64,000 nt of DNA from Affinibrenneria salicis. GTDB taxonomy: Bacteria; Pseudomonadota; Gammaproteobacteria; Enterobacterales; Enterobacteriaceae. Below, piece after piece: positions 19,855-28,362 of this stretch. The notes beneath the pieces were generated by a model. It was not told where the DNA came from, did not search any database, and saw only the letters and a list, made by a program, of their open reading frames with translations. Both the position numbers and the translations under genes were made by a program. Numbering within the stretch: position 1 is the stretch's first letter; each line of letters opens with the position of its first letter. The DNA is taken from NCBI RefSeq assembly GCF_008710095.1, contig NZ_VYKJ01000009.1:124001-188000 (forward strand). Reading direction: 5' to 3'.

Positions 19855-20880
19855 ATGAAAATAGAACAGTTGCTTACGCCGGTCAGTATTGAAGATCCGT
19901 GTGGGGAAAATCTGGAATACGACGCCGGCTTTATGGCGATGGAGCAGGCCGCCGCCGGCAAGCAGGAACAACAGTTCGGCGATACCATTATCCCGGCCGA
20001 AGCGCCGGACTGGTCGCAGGTGGAGCGCCTGGCCGCCAGTCTGCTGGAGAGAACTAAAGATCTGCGCGTCATGCTCACCCTGACTCGCGCCTGGACCCAG
20101 TTGCAGGGGCTGAGCGGTTATGCCAGCGGTATTAGCCTGATTCACCAGGCGCTGGAGCGTTACTGGGACTCGATTTTCCCTCTGCTGGAATTCGACGGCG
20201 AGCTGGATCCGTTATTCCGCATTAACGTGCTGGCGGATCTGGGGGATAAATCCCCATTGACGCTGGCCCTGCGCCAGGCGACGCTGCTGAAAAACGCCGG
20301 CGGCGAGATTTCCGTGCGCGATGCCTGCGCTCTGCTTGACGGCAGCAAACAGGAGAACAGCGGCTATCCGGGCGGCAAAACCCGCCTGCTGGACGAGCTC
20401 GCTCAGGGTGGACAACCGGGAATTGATGCCATACTGAATATTGCGCAAACATTGAACGCGCTGCGCGAGACGATTACCCGCCATCTGGGCGAAAGCGCGC
20501 TGCCGGAAATGTCTCTGCTGCAGAAAACAATCGGCGCCCTGGCTCAGGCCTGTCAGTCACAGACGCCGCTGGCGGTTACGCAACCGCCGGAGGGGCAGCC
20601 GGACGAATCGGAACAGGTGATAAAACAGGCGGCGTCAGCGCCTGCGGTGATGAACTGGCAGAGTATGCAGATTACGTCGCGCGACGATGTGCAGTTGGTA
20701 TTGGAAAAAACGAAGCAGTATTTTCAGCAATATGAACCCAGTCATCCTGCTCCTTTATTGATTGATCGGGTACAGCGGCTGATTAAGCTTAATTTTATGG
20801 ATATCGTCCGGGATCTGGCTCCCGATGGAGTCAACCAGCTCGAAACGATCTTTGGGCGTCCTGATTCTCAGGGCGAGTAA
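19855..20880 (+). CDS. tssA: T6SS protein TssA
   Basis: TssA primes assembly of tube and sheath, and some types stay at the distal end. The N-terminal ImpA domain is clear (IEDPCGENLEYDAGF, LTRAWTQLQGLSGYASG, YWDSIFPLL, about residues 10-120). The C-terminal part (ITSRDDVQLVLEKTKQYF, PAPLLIDRVQRLI) matches the short TssA type of about 340 residues, the class with a C-terminal ring-forming domain. It lies 59 bp after tagF. Confidence 0.92.
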   Translation: MKIEQLLTPVSIEDPCGENLEYDAGFMAMEQAAAGKQEQQFGDTIIPAEAPDWSQVERLAASLLERTKDLRVMLTLTRAWTQLQGLSGYASGISLIHQALERYWDSIFPLLEFDGELDPLFRINVLADLGDKSPLTLALRQATLLKNAGGEISVRDACALLDGSKQENSGYPGGKTRLLDELAQGGQPGIDAILNIAQTLNALRETITRHLGESALPEMSLLQKTIGALAQACQSQTPLAVTQPPEGQPDESEQVIKQAASAPAVMNWQSMQITSRDDVQLVLEKTKQYFQQYEPSHPAPLLIDRVQRLIKLNFMDIVRDLAPDGVNQLETIFGRPDSQGE

Positions 20881-20939
20881 CACTATTATGCAACTGCGCG
20901 CTGTGCCCGTTGCCGTATATTTATTTGATGGAGAAAACG

Positions 20940-21479
20940 ATGCCAACAATGAAATCACGTAGCGGACAGAAGTTCATTGCCCGTAATCGCGCCCCCCGCG
21001 TTCAGATTGAATACGATGTGGAAATTTACGGTGCAGAACGCAAGATCCAGTTACCGTTCGTTATGGGCGTCATGGCCGACCTGGTTGGCAAACCGGTTGA
21101 GGGTCTGCCCGCCATCGATGAACGCAAATTCCTGGATATTGATATCGATAACTTCGACGAACGAATGAAATCGCTGAAACCGCGCGTCGCCTTCCAGGTT
21201 GATAATACGCTGAGCGGCGAAGGCAAACTGAATATCGATCTGACCTTTGAAAGCATGGAAGACTTTTCTCCCGATGCTATCGCCCGTAATGTTGAACCGC
21301 TGGATAAACTGCTGGAAGCCCGCACCCAGCTATCCAACCTGCTTTCCTACATGGACGGGAAAAACGGCGCCGAAGAGCTGATTTCACAAATTCTGCAGAA
21401 TCCGACCCTGCTGCAATCCCTGAGCAATGCCCCTAAACCGGCTGAAAATACTGATGACTCTGCGACTCGTGAGGAATAA
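20940..21479 (+). CDS. tssB: T6SS sheath small subunit TssB (VipA)
   Basis: TssB pairs with TssC to build the contractile sheath. The ATG at 20940 follows GGAG at suitable spacing; an in-frame codon at 20910 would add an unconserved extension. The 179-residue protein has the family features FIARNRAPRVQIEYDVE, LPFVMGVMADL and DERKFLDIDIDNFDERM. It overlaps nothing and is followed three bases later by tssC. Confidence 0.97.
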   Translation: MPTMKSRSGQKFIARNRAPRVQIEYDVEIYGAERKIQLPFVMGVMADLVGKPVEGLPAIDERKFLDIDIDNFDERMKSLKPRVAFQVDNTLSGEGKLNIDLTFESMEDFSPDAIARNVEPLDKLLEARTQLSNLLSYMDGKNGAEELISQILQNPTLLQSLSNAPKPAENTDDSATREE

Positions 21480-21482
21480 CCA

Positions 21483-22985
21483 ATGAGCGATCTTTCACCA
21501 CAACATGAACCCCGGCAGGGACAACAGGAATATACCCACGACGAATTCAGCGCCCTGCTGAACAAGGAATTCCGGCCTAAAACCGACCAGGCGCGCAGCG
21601 CCGTAGAAAATGCGGTTAAAACGCTGGCGCAGCAGGCGCTGGAAAATAGCGTGACGGTATCGTCCGATGCCTACCGGACGATTCAGGCGCTAATCGCGGA
21701 AATTGACGAAAAGCTCTCCGCTCAGATCAATCAAATCGTTCATCACGAAGAGTTTCAGCAGCTGGAAGGCGCATGGCGCGGTTTGCACTACCTGGTCAGC
21801 AATACCGAAACGGATGAAATGCTGAAGATCCGCTTCATGAGCATCTCCAAGAAAGAATTGGGCCGCACGCTGAAACGCTACAAAGGCGTCGGCTGGGACC
21901 AGAGCCCGATCTTTAAGAAAGTTTATGAACAGGAATACGGTCAGTTCGGCGGCGAGCCCTTCGGCTGCCTGGTAGGCGACTACTATTTCGACCACAGCCC
22001 GCAGGACGTCGAGCTGCTGAGTGAGATGGCCAAAATTGGCGCGGCGTCTCACTGTCCGTTCATTTCCGGCACCTCGCCCAGCGTGATGCAAATGGAATCA
22101 TGGCAGGAACTGGCCAATCCGCGCGACCTGACCAAAATCTTCCAGAATACGGAATACGCCGCCTGGCGCAGTCTGCGCGAATCGGAAGATGCGCGCTACC
22201 TGGGCCTTGTAATGCCGCGCTTCTTATCCCGTCTGCCTTACGGCATTCGCACTAATCCGGTGGACGCCTTCGATTTCGAAGAGGACACCGACGGCGCCAG
22301 CCACAATAATTACACCTGGACCAACGCCGCCTATGCGATGGCCGCCAACATCAACCGCTCGTTCAAAGAGTTCGGCTGGTGTACGGCAATCCGCGGCGTC
22401 GAATCCGGCGGTGCGGTAGAAAACCTGCCCTGCCACACCTTCCCGAGCGATGACGGCGGCGTTGACATGAAGTGCCCGACGGAAATCGCCATCAGCGACC
22501 GTCGCGAAGCCGAGCTGGCGAAAAATGGCTTTATGCCGCTGGTGCACCGTAAAAATTCGGATTTCGCCGCCTTTATCGGCGCGCAGTCACTGCAAAAACC
22601 AGCGGAGTATTACGATGCCGACGCCTCGGCCAACGCCCAGCTGTCGGCGCGTCTGCCTTATCTGTTTGCCTGCTGCCGTTTCGCGCACTACCTGAAATGC
22701 ATCGTGCGCGACAAGATCGGTTCTTTCCGTGAGCGTGACGATATGGAGCGCTGGCTGAACGACTGGATCATGAACTACGTGGATGGCGATCCGGCCAACT
22801 CATCGCAGGAAACCAAATCCCGCAAACCGCTGGCCGCCGCGGAAGTACAGGTGGAAGAACTGGAAGACAGCCCGGGTTACTATGCGGCTAAATTCTTCCT
22901 GCGCCCGCACTATCAGTTGGAAGGACTGACGGTTTCTCTCCGTCTGGTTTCCAAACTGCCGTCGCTGAAAAGTAAAGAGGCGTAA
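21483..22985 (+). CDS. tssC: T6SS sheath large subunit TssC (VipB)
   Basis: TssC forms the bulk of the contractile sheath with TssB and is recycled by ClpV. The 500-residue product has the conserved stretches EEFQQLEGAWRGLHYLV, GDYYFDH, YGIRTNPVDAF and the C-terminal FFLRPHYQLEGLTVSLRLVS. The length is standard. A stable hairpin just downstream (22992-23022) may reduce read-through into the immunity/effector genes. Confidence 0.97.
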   Translation: MSDLSPQHEPRQGQQEYTHDEFSALLNKEFRPKTDQARSAVENAVKTLAQQALENSVTVSSDAYRTIQALIAEIDEKLSAQINQIVHHEEFQQLEGAWRGLHYLVSNTETDEMLKIRFMSISKKELGRTLKRYKGVGWDQSPIFKKVYEQEYGQFGGEPFGCLVGDYYFDHSPQDVELLSEMAKIGAASHCPFISGTSPSVMQMESWQELANPRDLTKIFQNTEYAAWRSLRESEDARYLGLVMPRFLSRLPYGIRTNPVDAFDFEEDTDGASHNNYTWTNAAYAMAANINRSFKEFGWCTAIRGVESGGAVENLPCHTFPSDDGGVDMKCPTEIAISDRREAELAKNGFMPLVHRKNSDFAAFIGAQSLQKPAEYYDADASANAQLSARLPYLFACCRFAHYLKCIVRDKIGSFRERDDMERWLNDWIMNYVDGDPANSSQETKSRKPLAAAEVQVEELEDSPGYYAAKFFLRPHYQLEGLTVSLRLVSKLPSLKSKEA

Positions 22986-22991
22986 GCAAAA

Positions 22992-23022
22992 CAGGTCGCA
23001 AACGTTATGAGTTTGCGGCCTG
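22992..23022 (+). terminator. Hairpin between tssC and the immunity genes
   Basis: A 12-bp stem (22992-23003 with 23011-23022, one G-U pair) closes a 7-nt loop right after tssC. The tail is not a clean T run, so it may be a partial terminator or an mRNA-stabilising structure that sets different levels for sheath and effector/immunity genes. Confidence 0.45.
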
Positions 23023-23053
23023 AAACGTTCTTTCCGCAACAGAAGGATAAGGG

Positions 23054-23485
23054 ATGAATATACACCGAGTGATTGCGGGCGGTCTGCTGATCCTTTCGAC
23101 GCTGGCCACGGCAGAGACACAAACTTATCAATACCCAAGAGCAGATTCGTTGCCAGAAGATGATACATCGGTTTTTCCGCGCGATCCGACATTGTTAACC
23201 GGTCATGATATTAACCTGACTGCGGAACGTTTTTTTCATGCCTGGAGCAACAAAGGAAACGAGCGCGAACGAATCAAGGCTGATATGTATTTTCTGGGCG
23301 TGCTTGACGCCACGGAAGGGGTCGGCTGGTGTGAATATAAAAAAATTCTGCCAGGTTCAGCACATGAATATGTTTTCTCGCGTCTGGCGAAATTAAATCC
23401 TGAACAAAGAAAGCAGCGTGCGGCAACCTTTATTATGGATTCAATGGCGGAGATTCTACCCTGCGGAAAAGATAGTAAAAAATAA
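23054..23485 (+). CDS. Rap1a/Tai-family T6SS amidase immunity protein, copy 1
   Basis: The 143-residue product has a cleavable signal peptide (MNIHRVIAGGLLILSTLATA) and a mature domain with KADMYFLGVLDATEG, a Trp-Cys pair and a C-terminal Pro-Cys. This is the pattern of Rap1a/Tai periplasmic proteins that neutralise Tae4-type peptidoglycan amidases. It is preceded by AAGGATAAGG. Its closest relative is the next gene, with the same length, the same upstream sequence and the same signal peptide start, so the two are a tandem duplication. Both stand directly upstream of tae4. Confidence 0.8.
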   Translation: MNIHRVIAGGLLILSTLATAETQTYQYPRADSLPEDDTSVFPRDPTLLTGHDINLTAERFFHAWSNKGNERERIKADMYFLGVLDATEGVGWCEYKKILPGSAHEYVFSRLAKLNPEQRKQRAATFIMDSMAEILPCGKDSKK

Positions 23486-23544
23486 TGCCGACAGCATTAT
23501 GCGTTTGCGTCATGATGCGTTCTCTCTGCAACAGAAGGATAAGG

Positions 23545-23976
23545 ATGAATATACACCGGGTGATTGCAGGCGGTCTGCTGGGTCTCTCGATGCAGGTCAT
23601 GGCAGAGACGCAAACTTATCAATATCCGCGAACTGAGCCGTTACCTGAAGATTCAACGTTAAATTTACTGCGCGATCCCGCATTGCTAAATGGTTTTGAC
23701 GTCAATATGAATGCACAACGTTTTGCCAGCGCCTGGTTTTCTAAAAACAACGAGCGTGAACGCATTAAAGCGGATATGTATTTGTCTGGTGTACTTGATG
23801 CCACTGAGGGTAAAACCTGGTGCGGATATAATCGGCTTCTGCCAACGTCAATACATGAAAACCTCTATGCATATTTTGAAAATATCAGTGCGGAACAAGG
23901 GAAACAGCGCGCATCCACGTTAATTGTTAATGCGATGACCGAATTGAGCCCATGTAAAACGGAGAGTAATAAATGA
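23545..23976 (+). CDS. Rap1a/Tai-family T6SS amidase immunity protein, copy 2
   Basis: The start at 23545 (AAGGATAAGG then ATG) gives 143 residues beginning MNIHRVIAGGLLGLSMQVMA; the longer open frame upstream lacks support. The mature domain retains KADMYLSGVLDATEG, the Trp-Cys pair and the final Pro-Cys, but differs from copy 1 over much of the middle (NAQRFASAWFSKNNERERI). Its TGA overlaps the tae4 ATG (ATGA at 23973), indicating translational coupling, so this copy is the better candidate for the cognate partner of the adjacent effector. Confidence 0.82.
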   Translation: MNIHRVIAGGLLGLSMQVMAETQTYQYPRTEPLPEDSTLNLLRDPALLNGFDVNMNAQRFASAWFSKNNERERIKADMYLSGVLDATEGKTWCGYNRLLPTSIHENLYAYFENISAEQGKQRASTLIVNAMTELSPCKTESNK

Positions 23977-24467
23977 GACCGTTATATGACCAATTAAAAA
24001 TACAACATTACTCTTCAAACAATCAACGGGCAGGATATGTTGCAGCCGATGTTTTATTCTCAGAAATAGGTTATGACTATTTTGAACTGCTGCGGCAAGG
24101 CGAACAATATAAAAACACATGCGCCGTGCGAATGAGTCTGGCATTGCTGAAATGTAATGTAGCATTTTCTGGTCGCTTTACTGTTAAGAGTGGTCAATAT
24201 AAAGGCAAAAAGTTTGAAATGAGTGCCAAACTGCTGGCCGATCAGTTGAATAGACCTAACGTCTTCGGTAAAGCTGAGATTTACACCGACAAAAACCAGG
24301 GCGGGCTTGCTATTTTGAAACGACGCGGTGTCGTTTTTTTCAATAAAATAGAGGGTTATGGCGGCGGGCATATTGATATGATAGAACCGCTAAGCAGCAA
24401 TTCTTTTATTTGTAATTCTGATTGTTATCCGTATTGCAAAGAAATCTGGTTCTGGGAACTAAAATAA
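23973..24467 (+). CDS. tae4: T6SS amidase effector Tae4
   Basis: Tae4 enzymes cleave the gamma-D-glutamyl-meso-DAP bond of peptidoglycan in target cells. The 164-residue protein has the catalytic Cys in NTCAVRMSLAL (Cys50), the His in GGGHIDMI (His133) and an Asp in the small Cys-bracketed loop CNSDC (Asp150), matching the Cys-His-Asp arrangement with the disulfide loop of Tae4. The C terminus CKEIWFWELK is also typical. There is no signal peptide, as expected for cargo of the injection tube. It is coupled to the immunity gene upstream and is the last gene of operon 1. Confidence 0.88.
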   Translation: MRPLYDQLKIQHYSSNNQRAGYVAADVLFSEIGYDYFELLRQGEQYKNTCAVRMSLALLKCNVAFSGRFTVKSGQYKGKKFEMSAKLLADQLNRPNVFGKAEIYTDKNQGGLAILKRRGVVFFNKIEGYGGGHIDMIEPLSSNSFICNSDCYPYCKEIWFWELK

Positions 24468-24514
24468 AACTGTCGTCATCTTATAAAAACGACATTCGTC
24501 TATTATTCGATGCA

Positions 24515-24651
24515 ATATATACTCTAAATAATTCGGATTGCAGGCCAATAGTGCCAAAAGCCTTTTTGAACAGAGCTTGCGGCGGCCCCGCAAGCGGCAT
24601 GGACGGAACAGGTAACCAGGCCAACGCACCGACACCTGAAGTATGACGACG
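24515..24651 (+). repeat. Dispersed intergenic repeat, copy E1
   Basis: This element begins with ACTCTAAATAATTCGGATTGCAGG and ends with CACCTGAAGTATGACGACG, the same ends as 26957-27155 and, in reverse, 50345-50541. The middle contains a hairpin-prone stretch (GCTTGCGGCGGCCCCGCAAGC). It looks like an ERIC-like enterobacterial intergenic repeat and fills the gap between tae4 and hcp2. Confidence 0.55.
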
Positions 24652-24714
24652 AATTTTCAATTTCATGCCCGGCGCAGGGAATTGAAAACTGTACGGCATG
24701 GCGCGGTACAGCAA

Positions 24715-24845
24715 CGAGGCAGAGGTAAAATATGGACTGTTTTATTCAGCCCCATGCTTTCCTGTTTGCCATATAAGCGCTTTTTCGAAAGCAATATTTG
24801 TCACTAACGAAGAGTAAATATTATGGCTATTGATATGTTCCTGAA
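24715..24845 (+). repeat. hcp2 leader, identical to hcp3 leader
   Basis: These 131 bases are identical to 27235-27365. The block covers the 108 bases before the hcp2 ATG and the first 23 bases of the gene. It includes GGTAAAATATGGACTG, CTGTTTGCCAT and the ribosome site CTAACGAAGAG. A diverged version precedes hcp4 (28612-28710). It probably holds the shared promoter or a post-transcriptional control site. Confidence 0.8.
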
Positions 24846-25305
24846 GGTCGATGGAGTTACGGGAGAATCAAAAGATTCTAACCACACCGGCTGGACTGAT
24901 ATCACATCGTTCTCCTGGGGTGCATCACAGCCAGGGAATATGAGCGTTGGCGGCGGCGGCGGCGCCGGTAAAGTCAATTTCAACGACCTGCACGTTAACG
25001 CCCTGATTGACAAGTCCACCACCGCGATTCTGAAACACTGCTCCAGCGGTAAGCATCTGACCAAAATAGAGCTGTCCGTGTGCAAAGCGGGCGGAACTCA
25101 GGTTGAATACTCGCGCATTACGCTGGAGGACGTGCTGGTAACCTCCGTTCAGTACACCGGTTCTGATAACGGCGAACTGGTTGGCGTTTCCTACGCATTC
25201 CAGGCCGCGAAAGTGAAACAGCAGTACTGGGAACAGACCACCTCCGGCGGAAAAGGCGCTGAAAGCAGCACCGGCTGGAACATCAAAGAAAACAAAGAAG
25301 CGTAA
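24823..25305 (+). CDS. hcp: T6SS tube protein Hcp (copy 2)
   Basis: This 160-residue Hcp differs from copy 3 at only three positions (Thr/Ser near residue 13, Ser/Thr near 29, Asn/Ser near 50), all conservative, while the DNA carries many silent changes. Hcp rings form the inner tube and bind small effectors such as Tae4. It follows tae4 after a 355-bp gap that includes repeat E1, and has a strong terminator after its stop, so it is a single-gene unit with its own leader. Confidence 0.95.
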   Translation: MAIDMFLKVDGVTGESKDSNHTGWTDITSFSWGASQPGNMSVGGGGGAGKVNFNDLHVNALIDKSTTAILKHCSSGKHLTKIELSVCKAGGTQVEYSRITLEDVLVTSVQYTGSDNGELVGVSYAFQAAKVKQQYWEQTTSGGKGAESSTGWNIKENKEA

Positions 25306-25313
25306 ACATCAGG

Positions 25314-25331
25314 CCTCCCCTGACGGGGAGG
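25314..25331 (+). terminator. Terminator of hcp2
   Basis: CCTCCCC (25314-25320) pairs with GGGGAGG (25325-25331) around a 4-nt loop, followed by TCTCTACTTTATT. A close relative follows hcp3. Confidence 0.7.
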
Positions 25332-25930
25332 TCTCTACTTTATTGTCATTCACCACAAGCAAACCGTTTCTCAGAATAAAAGCCCCATAGCCTTCTCTGG
25401 ATATGGATAGCGTAATGCTGGCGGCCATATGATATGGTGGAACAGTACCATTTGTTCTGATGACTTTCATTTTTTAGAACCTGCGCATCATCGACGTTTC
25501 GTACCAACATCGGCGTCATTATGTATGTTAAAGCAGAATGCTTTTATTTTTTATTATATATTCCAGACAACTCGGGTTATAAGAAGGCACTCCCGCAGAA
25601 GTCAGTAATAAAACCGACATATCCGCAATGTAAAATATGGCGGTATATTATATTGTAATGAAAACCAAAACAGCAACAATACGTTCATCACATTCATAAT
25701 ACTTTAGAATACAGAATATGATTGAGATCGCTGACAAGGTCACCGATAAGCCTGAAATTCCCGGGCCTGGCGCGGCGAGGACGCTTCGGCGGCTAACGCC
25801 GTTACGCCCCCTCCCGGCGAATCCCTAATCACCAATCCGGTGATTAATTTGCAATATCCTGATTATATTTTTATGGTAATAAAAGGCCTGCGATCTGATA
25901 AGTGTGACGATGATATAATCAACAACGGTG
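25332..25930. other. Non-coding stretch before the decayed tae4
   Basis: No gene is supported. The stretch is AT-rich apart from a GC-rich island at 25755-25820 that resembles the inverted GC motifs near 300-360. It may contain the remnants of a former cassette upstream of the tae4 relic. Confidence 0.4.
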
Positions 25931-26318
25931 GTGCTGTCATTCAATAAACTATGGGATAATCATCCTTATCCTGAAACCCTGAATACCTTACCAGCCGGGG
26001 TGCGATAAAAATGGGTATAGTTCTGGAAAAATCGGGAATTAATCTCAACGATTTTACGGTACAAAAATTCACATTAATCTCAAACATGAACCCAGGCAAA
26101 CGGACTGGAGAAAACACAAGTTTCTTGCGGGTAAAGCGGTTAAGAAAAAATGTTGTCCAGGCGGATTGCGCCGGTCAAAAAGGCATTGTTTTATCCAGGA
26201 TGACTGAAGCGCCACTGACCATATTGATGTCTGGGATGGCGCCAGAATGTCAATGAAAGACGGTAGCCCGGATTACCTTAGCCGTGGGAAAGAAATCTGG
26301 CTTCGGGAGCTATTATGA
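25931..26318 (+). pseudogene. Decayed Tae4-type amidase effector
   Basis: Pieces of a Tae4 protein can be read in different frames. 25931-26008 gives SFNKLWDNHPYPETLN, the family N terminus. 26000-26075 gives AIKMGIVLEKSGINLNDF, the region around the catalytic Cys, where a Gly codon stands in place of Cys. 26077-26318 gives KHKFLAGKAVKKK and, after an in-frame stop, DHIDVWDGARMSM and LSRGKEIWLREL, the catalytic His region and C terminus. Frameshifts, a stop and an internal deletion inactivate it. Its final TGA overlaps the ATG of the next gene, the usual coupling of effector and immunity gene. Confidence 0.75.
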
Positions 26319-26791
26319 CACTAATAACAAAAAATATATTTGTCCTCACGACATTACTACTGTTTTTCAGCCAGCAGAGTTACGCGGAACCAACCGTCAC
26401 CGATAAATTCACGTTTAAGCAGCATAATGTGACGCTGATTCAACAAGATCAGACGTGCAGGCTGGAGATTTCATCGGCAAAGGATAAAAAAATATATCCG
26501 CTGACATTAACGGCGCCTTGTTATTTTCTGCGCAATAAAGAGGCTAAACCCCAGAGTCAGCGCTACCCGGATGTAAAAGCAGAAGCGGTATTTATTATTG
26601 CCGGCAATCCGCTGTCGAAAAAAGAGCGAAAAAGATGGAACCTGTCGCCTGATACCGTCTGCGGAACACAGGGGCAAGGATTAATTTTTGATGGCGCGAC
26701 ATTTAGCGTTAGCCCCAAAACGTTAAACCACATGTTATTATGTAGAGATAAAGGTGCCGACGAGAAAAATTATTGGGGACTTAGTCATTAA
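26315..26791 (+). CDS. Candidate orphan T6SS immunity protein (periplasmic)
   Basis: The 158-residue product starts with a clear signal peptide (MTLITKNIFVLTTLLLFFSQQSYA) and has four Cys in the mature part, suiting a periplasmic disulfide-bonded protein. I do not recognise the fold; it is not similar to the Rap1a/Tai pair at 23 kb. Its ATG overlaps the stop of the decayed tae4, so by position it is the immunity gene of that lost effector. It remains fully open while the effector has decayed, as expected if it still protects against related neighbours. Confidence 0.65.
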   Translation: MTLITKNIFVLTTLLLFFSQQSYAEPTVTDKFTFKQHNVTLIQQDQTCRLEISSAKDKKIYPLTLTAPCYFLRNKEAKPQSQRYPDVKAEAVFIIAGNPLSKKERKRWNLSPDTVCGTQGQGLIFDGATFSVSPKTLNHMLLCRDKGADEKNYWGLSH

Positions 26792-26956
26792 ATAAAAAGA
26801 TTAAGATTCTGTCCCGTCAGTGATTATTACCGTCGTCAGTCTGGATACGGACAGCGCGCCAAAATTGAAGTCGGTGCATTTTTGAGCGCCGCCGGATACT
26901 CAAATGGCAGGAGAAAACGCTGAACGAACAGGCGGTAAGCTGAACGTGATAATTTG

Positions 26957-27155
26957 TATTCTCTAAATAATTCGAGTTGCAGGAAGGCGGCAAGAGCGTA
27001 AATCCCGATGAGTCTACACAGATAAGTGATTCAGGTGCGGACAAACCTGCGCGGAGCAGGTTTGAACGCCGCCTGCGGCGCTCTGAAAGGGCGAGCCTCA
27101 TGAATGGGGCGAATAATCCAGTCGACGTACCTGCAACGTAGAGTATGACGAGTAT
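26957..27155 (+). repeat. Dispersed intergenic repeat, copy E2
   Basis: A 199-bp element starts with CTCTAAATAATTCGAGTTGC and AGGAAGGCGGCAAG and ends with CCTGCAACGTAGAGTATGACG. The internal part contains inverted GC motifs (CCGCCTGCGGCG). It is the longest copy of the family also seen at 24515 and, inverted, at 50345. It fills most of the gap between the orphan immunity gene and hcp3. Confidence 0.6.
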
Positions 27156-27234
27156 AAAAAACAATTGAATTTTAGTTGTCTGTCATTCGACAGACGGCTG
27201 AGATAACTGAACAGACATTACCATTGTTCAGTCG

Positions 27235-27365
27235 CGAGGCAGAGGTAAAATATGGACTGTTTTATTCAGCCCCATGCTTTCCTGTTTGCCATATAAGCGC
27301 TTTTTCGAAAGCAATATTTGTCACTAACGAAGAGTAAATATTATGGCTATTGATATGTTCCTGAA
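27235..27365 (+). repeat. hcp3 leader, identical to hcp2 leader
   Basis: This block matches 24715-24845 base for base over 131 positions, covering the 108 bases before hcp3 and its first codons. The identity stops one base after CTGAA inside the gene. Confidence 0.8.
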
Positions 27366-27825
27366 AGTCGACGGTGTGTCCGGTGAATCGAAAGATTCCA
27401 ACCACACAGGCTGGACTGATATTACGTCCTTTACCTGGGGCGCGTCCCAGCCGGGCAATATGTCCGTGGGCGGCGGCGGCGGCGCCGGTAAAGTCAGCTT
27501 TAACGACCTGCACGTTAACGCCCTGATTGACAAATCCACCACTGCGATTCTGAAACACTGCTCCAGCGGTAAGCATCTGACCAAAATAGAGCTGTCCGTG
27601 TGTAAAGCGGGCGGAACTCAGGTTGAATACTCGCGCATTACGCTGGAAGACGTGCTGGTTACATCTGTTCAGTACACCGGTTCTGATAACGGTGAACTGG
27701 TTGGCGTCTCTTACGCATTCCAGGCCGCGAAAGTTAAACAGCAATACTGGGAACAGACCACTTCCGGTGGTAAAGGCGCTGAAAGCAGCACCGGCTGGAA
27801 TATCAAAGAAAACAAAGAAGCATAA
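27343..27825 (+). CDS. hcp: T6SS tube protein Hcp (copy 3)
   Basis: A 160-residue Hcp almost identical in protein to copy 2. It carries the same Gly-run, GWTDITSF segment and C-terminal KVKQQYWEQ. The many synonymous differences to copy 2 in the body of the gene contrast with the identical leader. It stands as a single-gene unit with a strong terminator. Confidence 0.95.
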   Translation: MAIDMFLKVDGVSGESKDSNHTGWTDITSFTWGASQPGNMSVGGGGGAGKVSFNDLHVNALIDKSTTAILKHCSSGKHLTKIELSVCKAGGTQVEYSRITLEDVLVTSVQYTGSDNGELVGVSYAFQAAKVKQQYWEQTTSGGKGAESSTGWNIKENKEA

Positions 27826-27829
27826 AAAT

Positions 27830-27856
27830 CAGGCCTCCCCTGGCGGGGGAGGCCTG
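27830..27856 (+). terminator. Terminator of hcp3
   Basis: An 11-bp perfect stem (27830-27840 with 27846-27856) with a 5-nt loop is followed by TATTTTCTT. It is a longer version of the hcp2 terminator. Confidence 0.8.
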
Positions 27857-28036
27857 TATTTTCTTCCCATTGACCACATTGCGGACTTACAGGCGTTAAA
27901 GCCCGTTCGGTTCATCCATCCAGCAACGTTGGTTATTCAGCAAAAGAGAACGACTATTTTCTTGAACACCAAAAAGTATTAGACACAGTCCCGACAGCGA
28001 TAAAATAACGTGTTTAATCAACATAATGCATTACGC

Positions 28037-28099
28037 CCTAAATAATTCGAGTGGCAGGATAAACATGATCGTTTTGTCCTGCCACTCGAATCATTTAGG
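28037..28099. repeat. Long palindrome, relative of the E repeats
   Basis: Arms of 23 bp (28037-28059 and 28077-28099, one mismatch) flank a 17-nt loop. Each arm carries the CTAAATAATTCGAG-GGCAGG end of the E repeat family, so this looks like a minimal form in which the two ends are joined. It can form a very stable hairpin in the hcp3-hcp4 gap. Confidence 0.6.
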
Positions 28100-28362
28100 A
28101 TACACATCCACGTTAAGGGTTTACCGCAAATGATAACAATGTCTGTTTTATCGGCTGGTCGGTCAATAAACCTGAGATTACCACATTAATGCCAACGGTA
28201 GGTTTTAGCTGCCGGGAAGCTGAGGTTTGTAACAAAACCGGCGCTGTCGGTCTTATTTGTGATAAAAGCGCGACAGCGTTCAAACTTGCAGTTATCTATA
28301 AAGCGGCTTCGCCAGTGAATCCGTTATTTTCACGGCTATAAAACTAATAACAGCATATCAAT

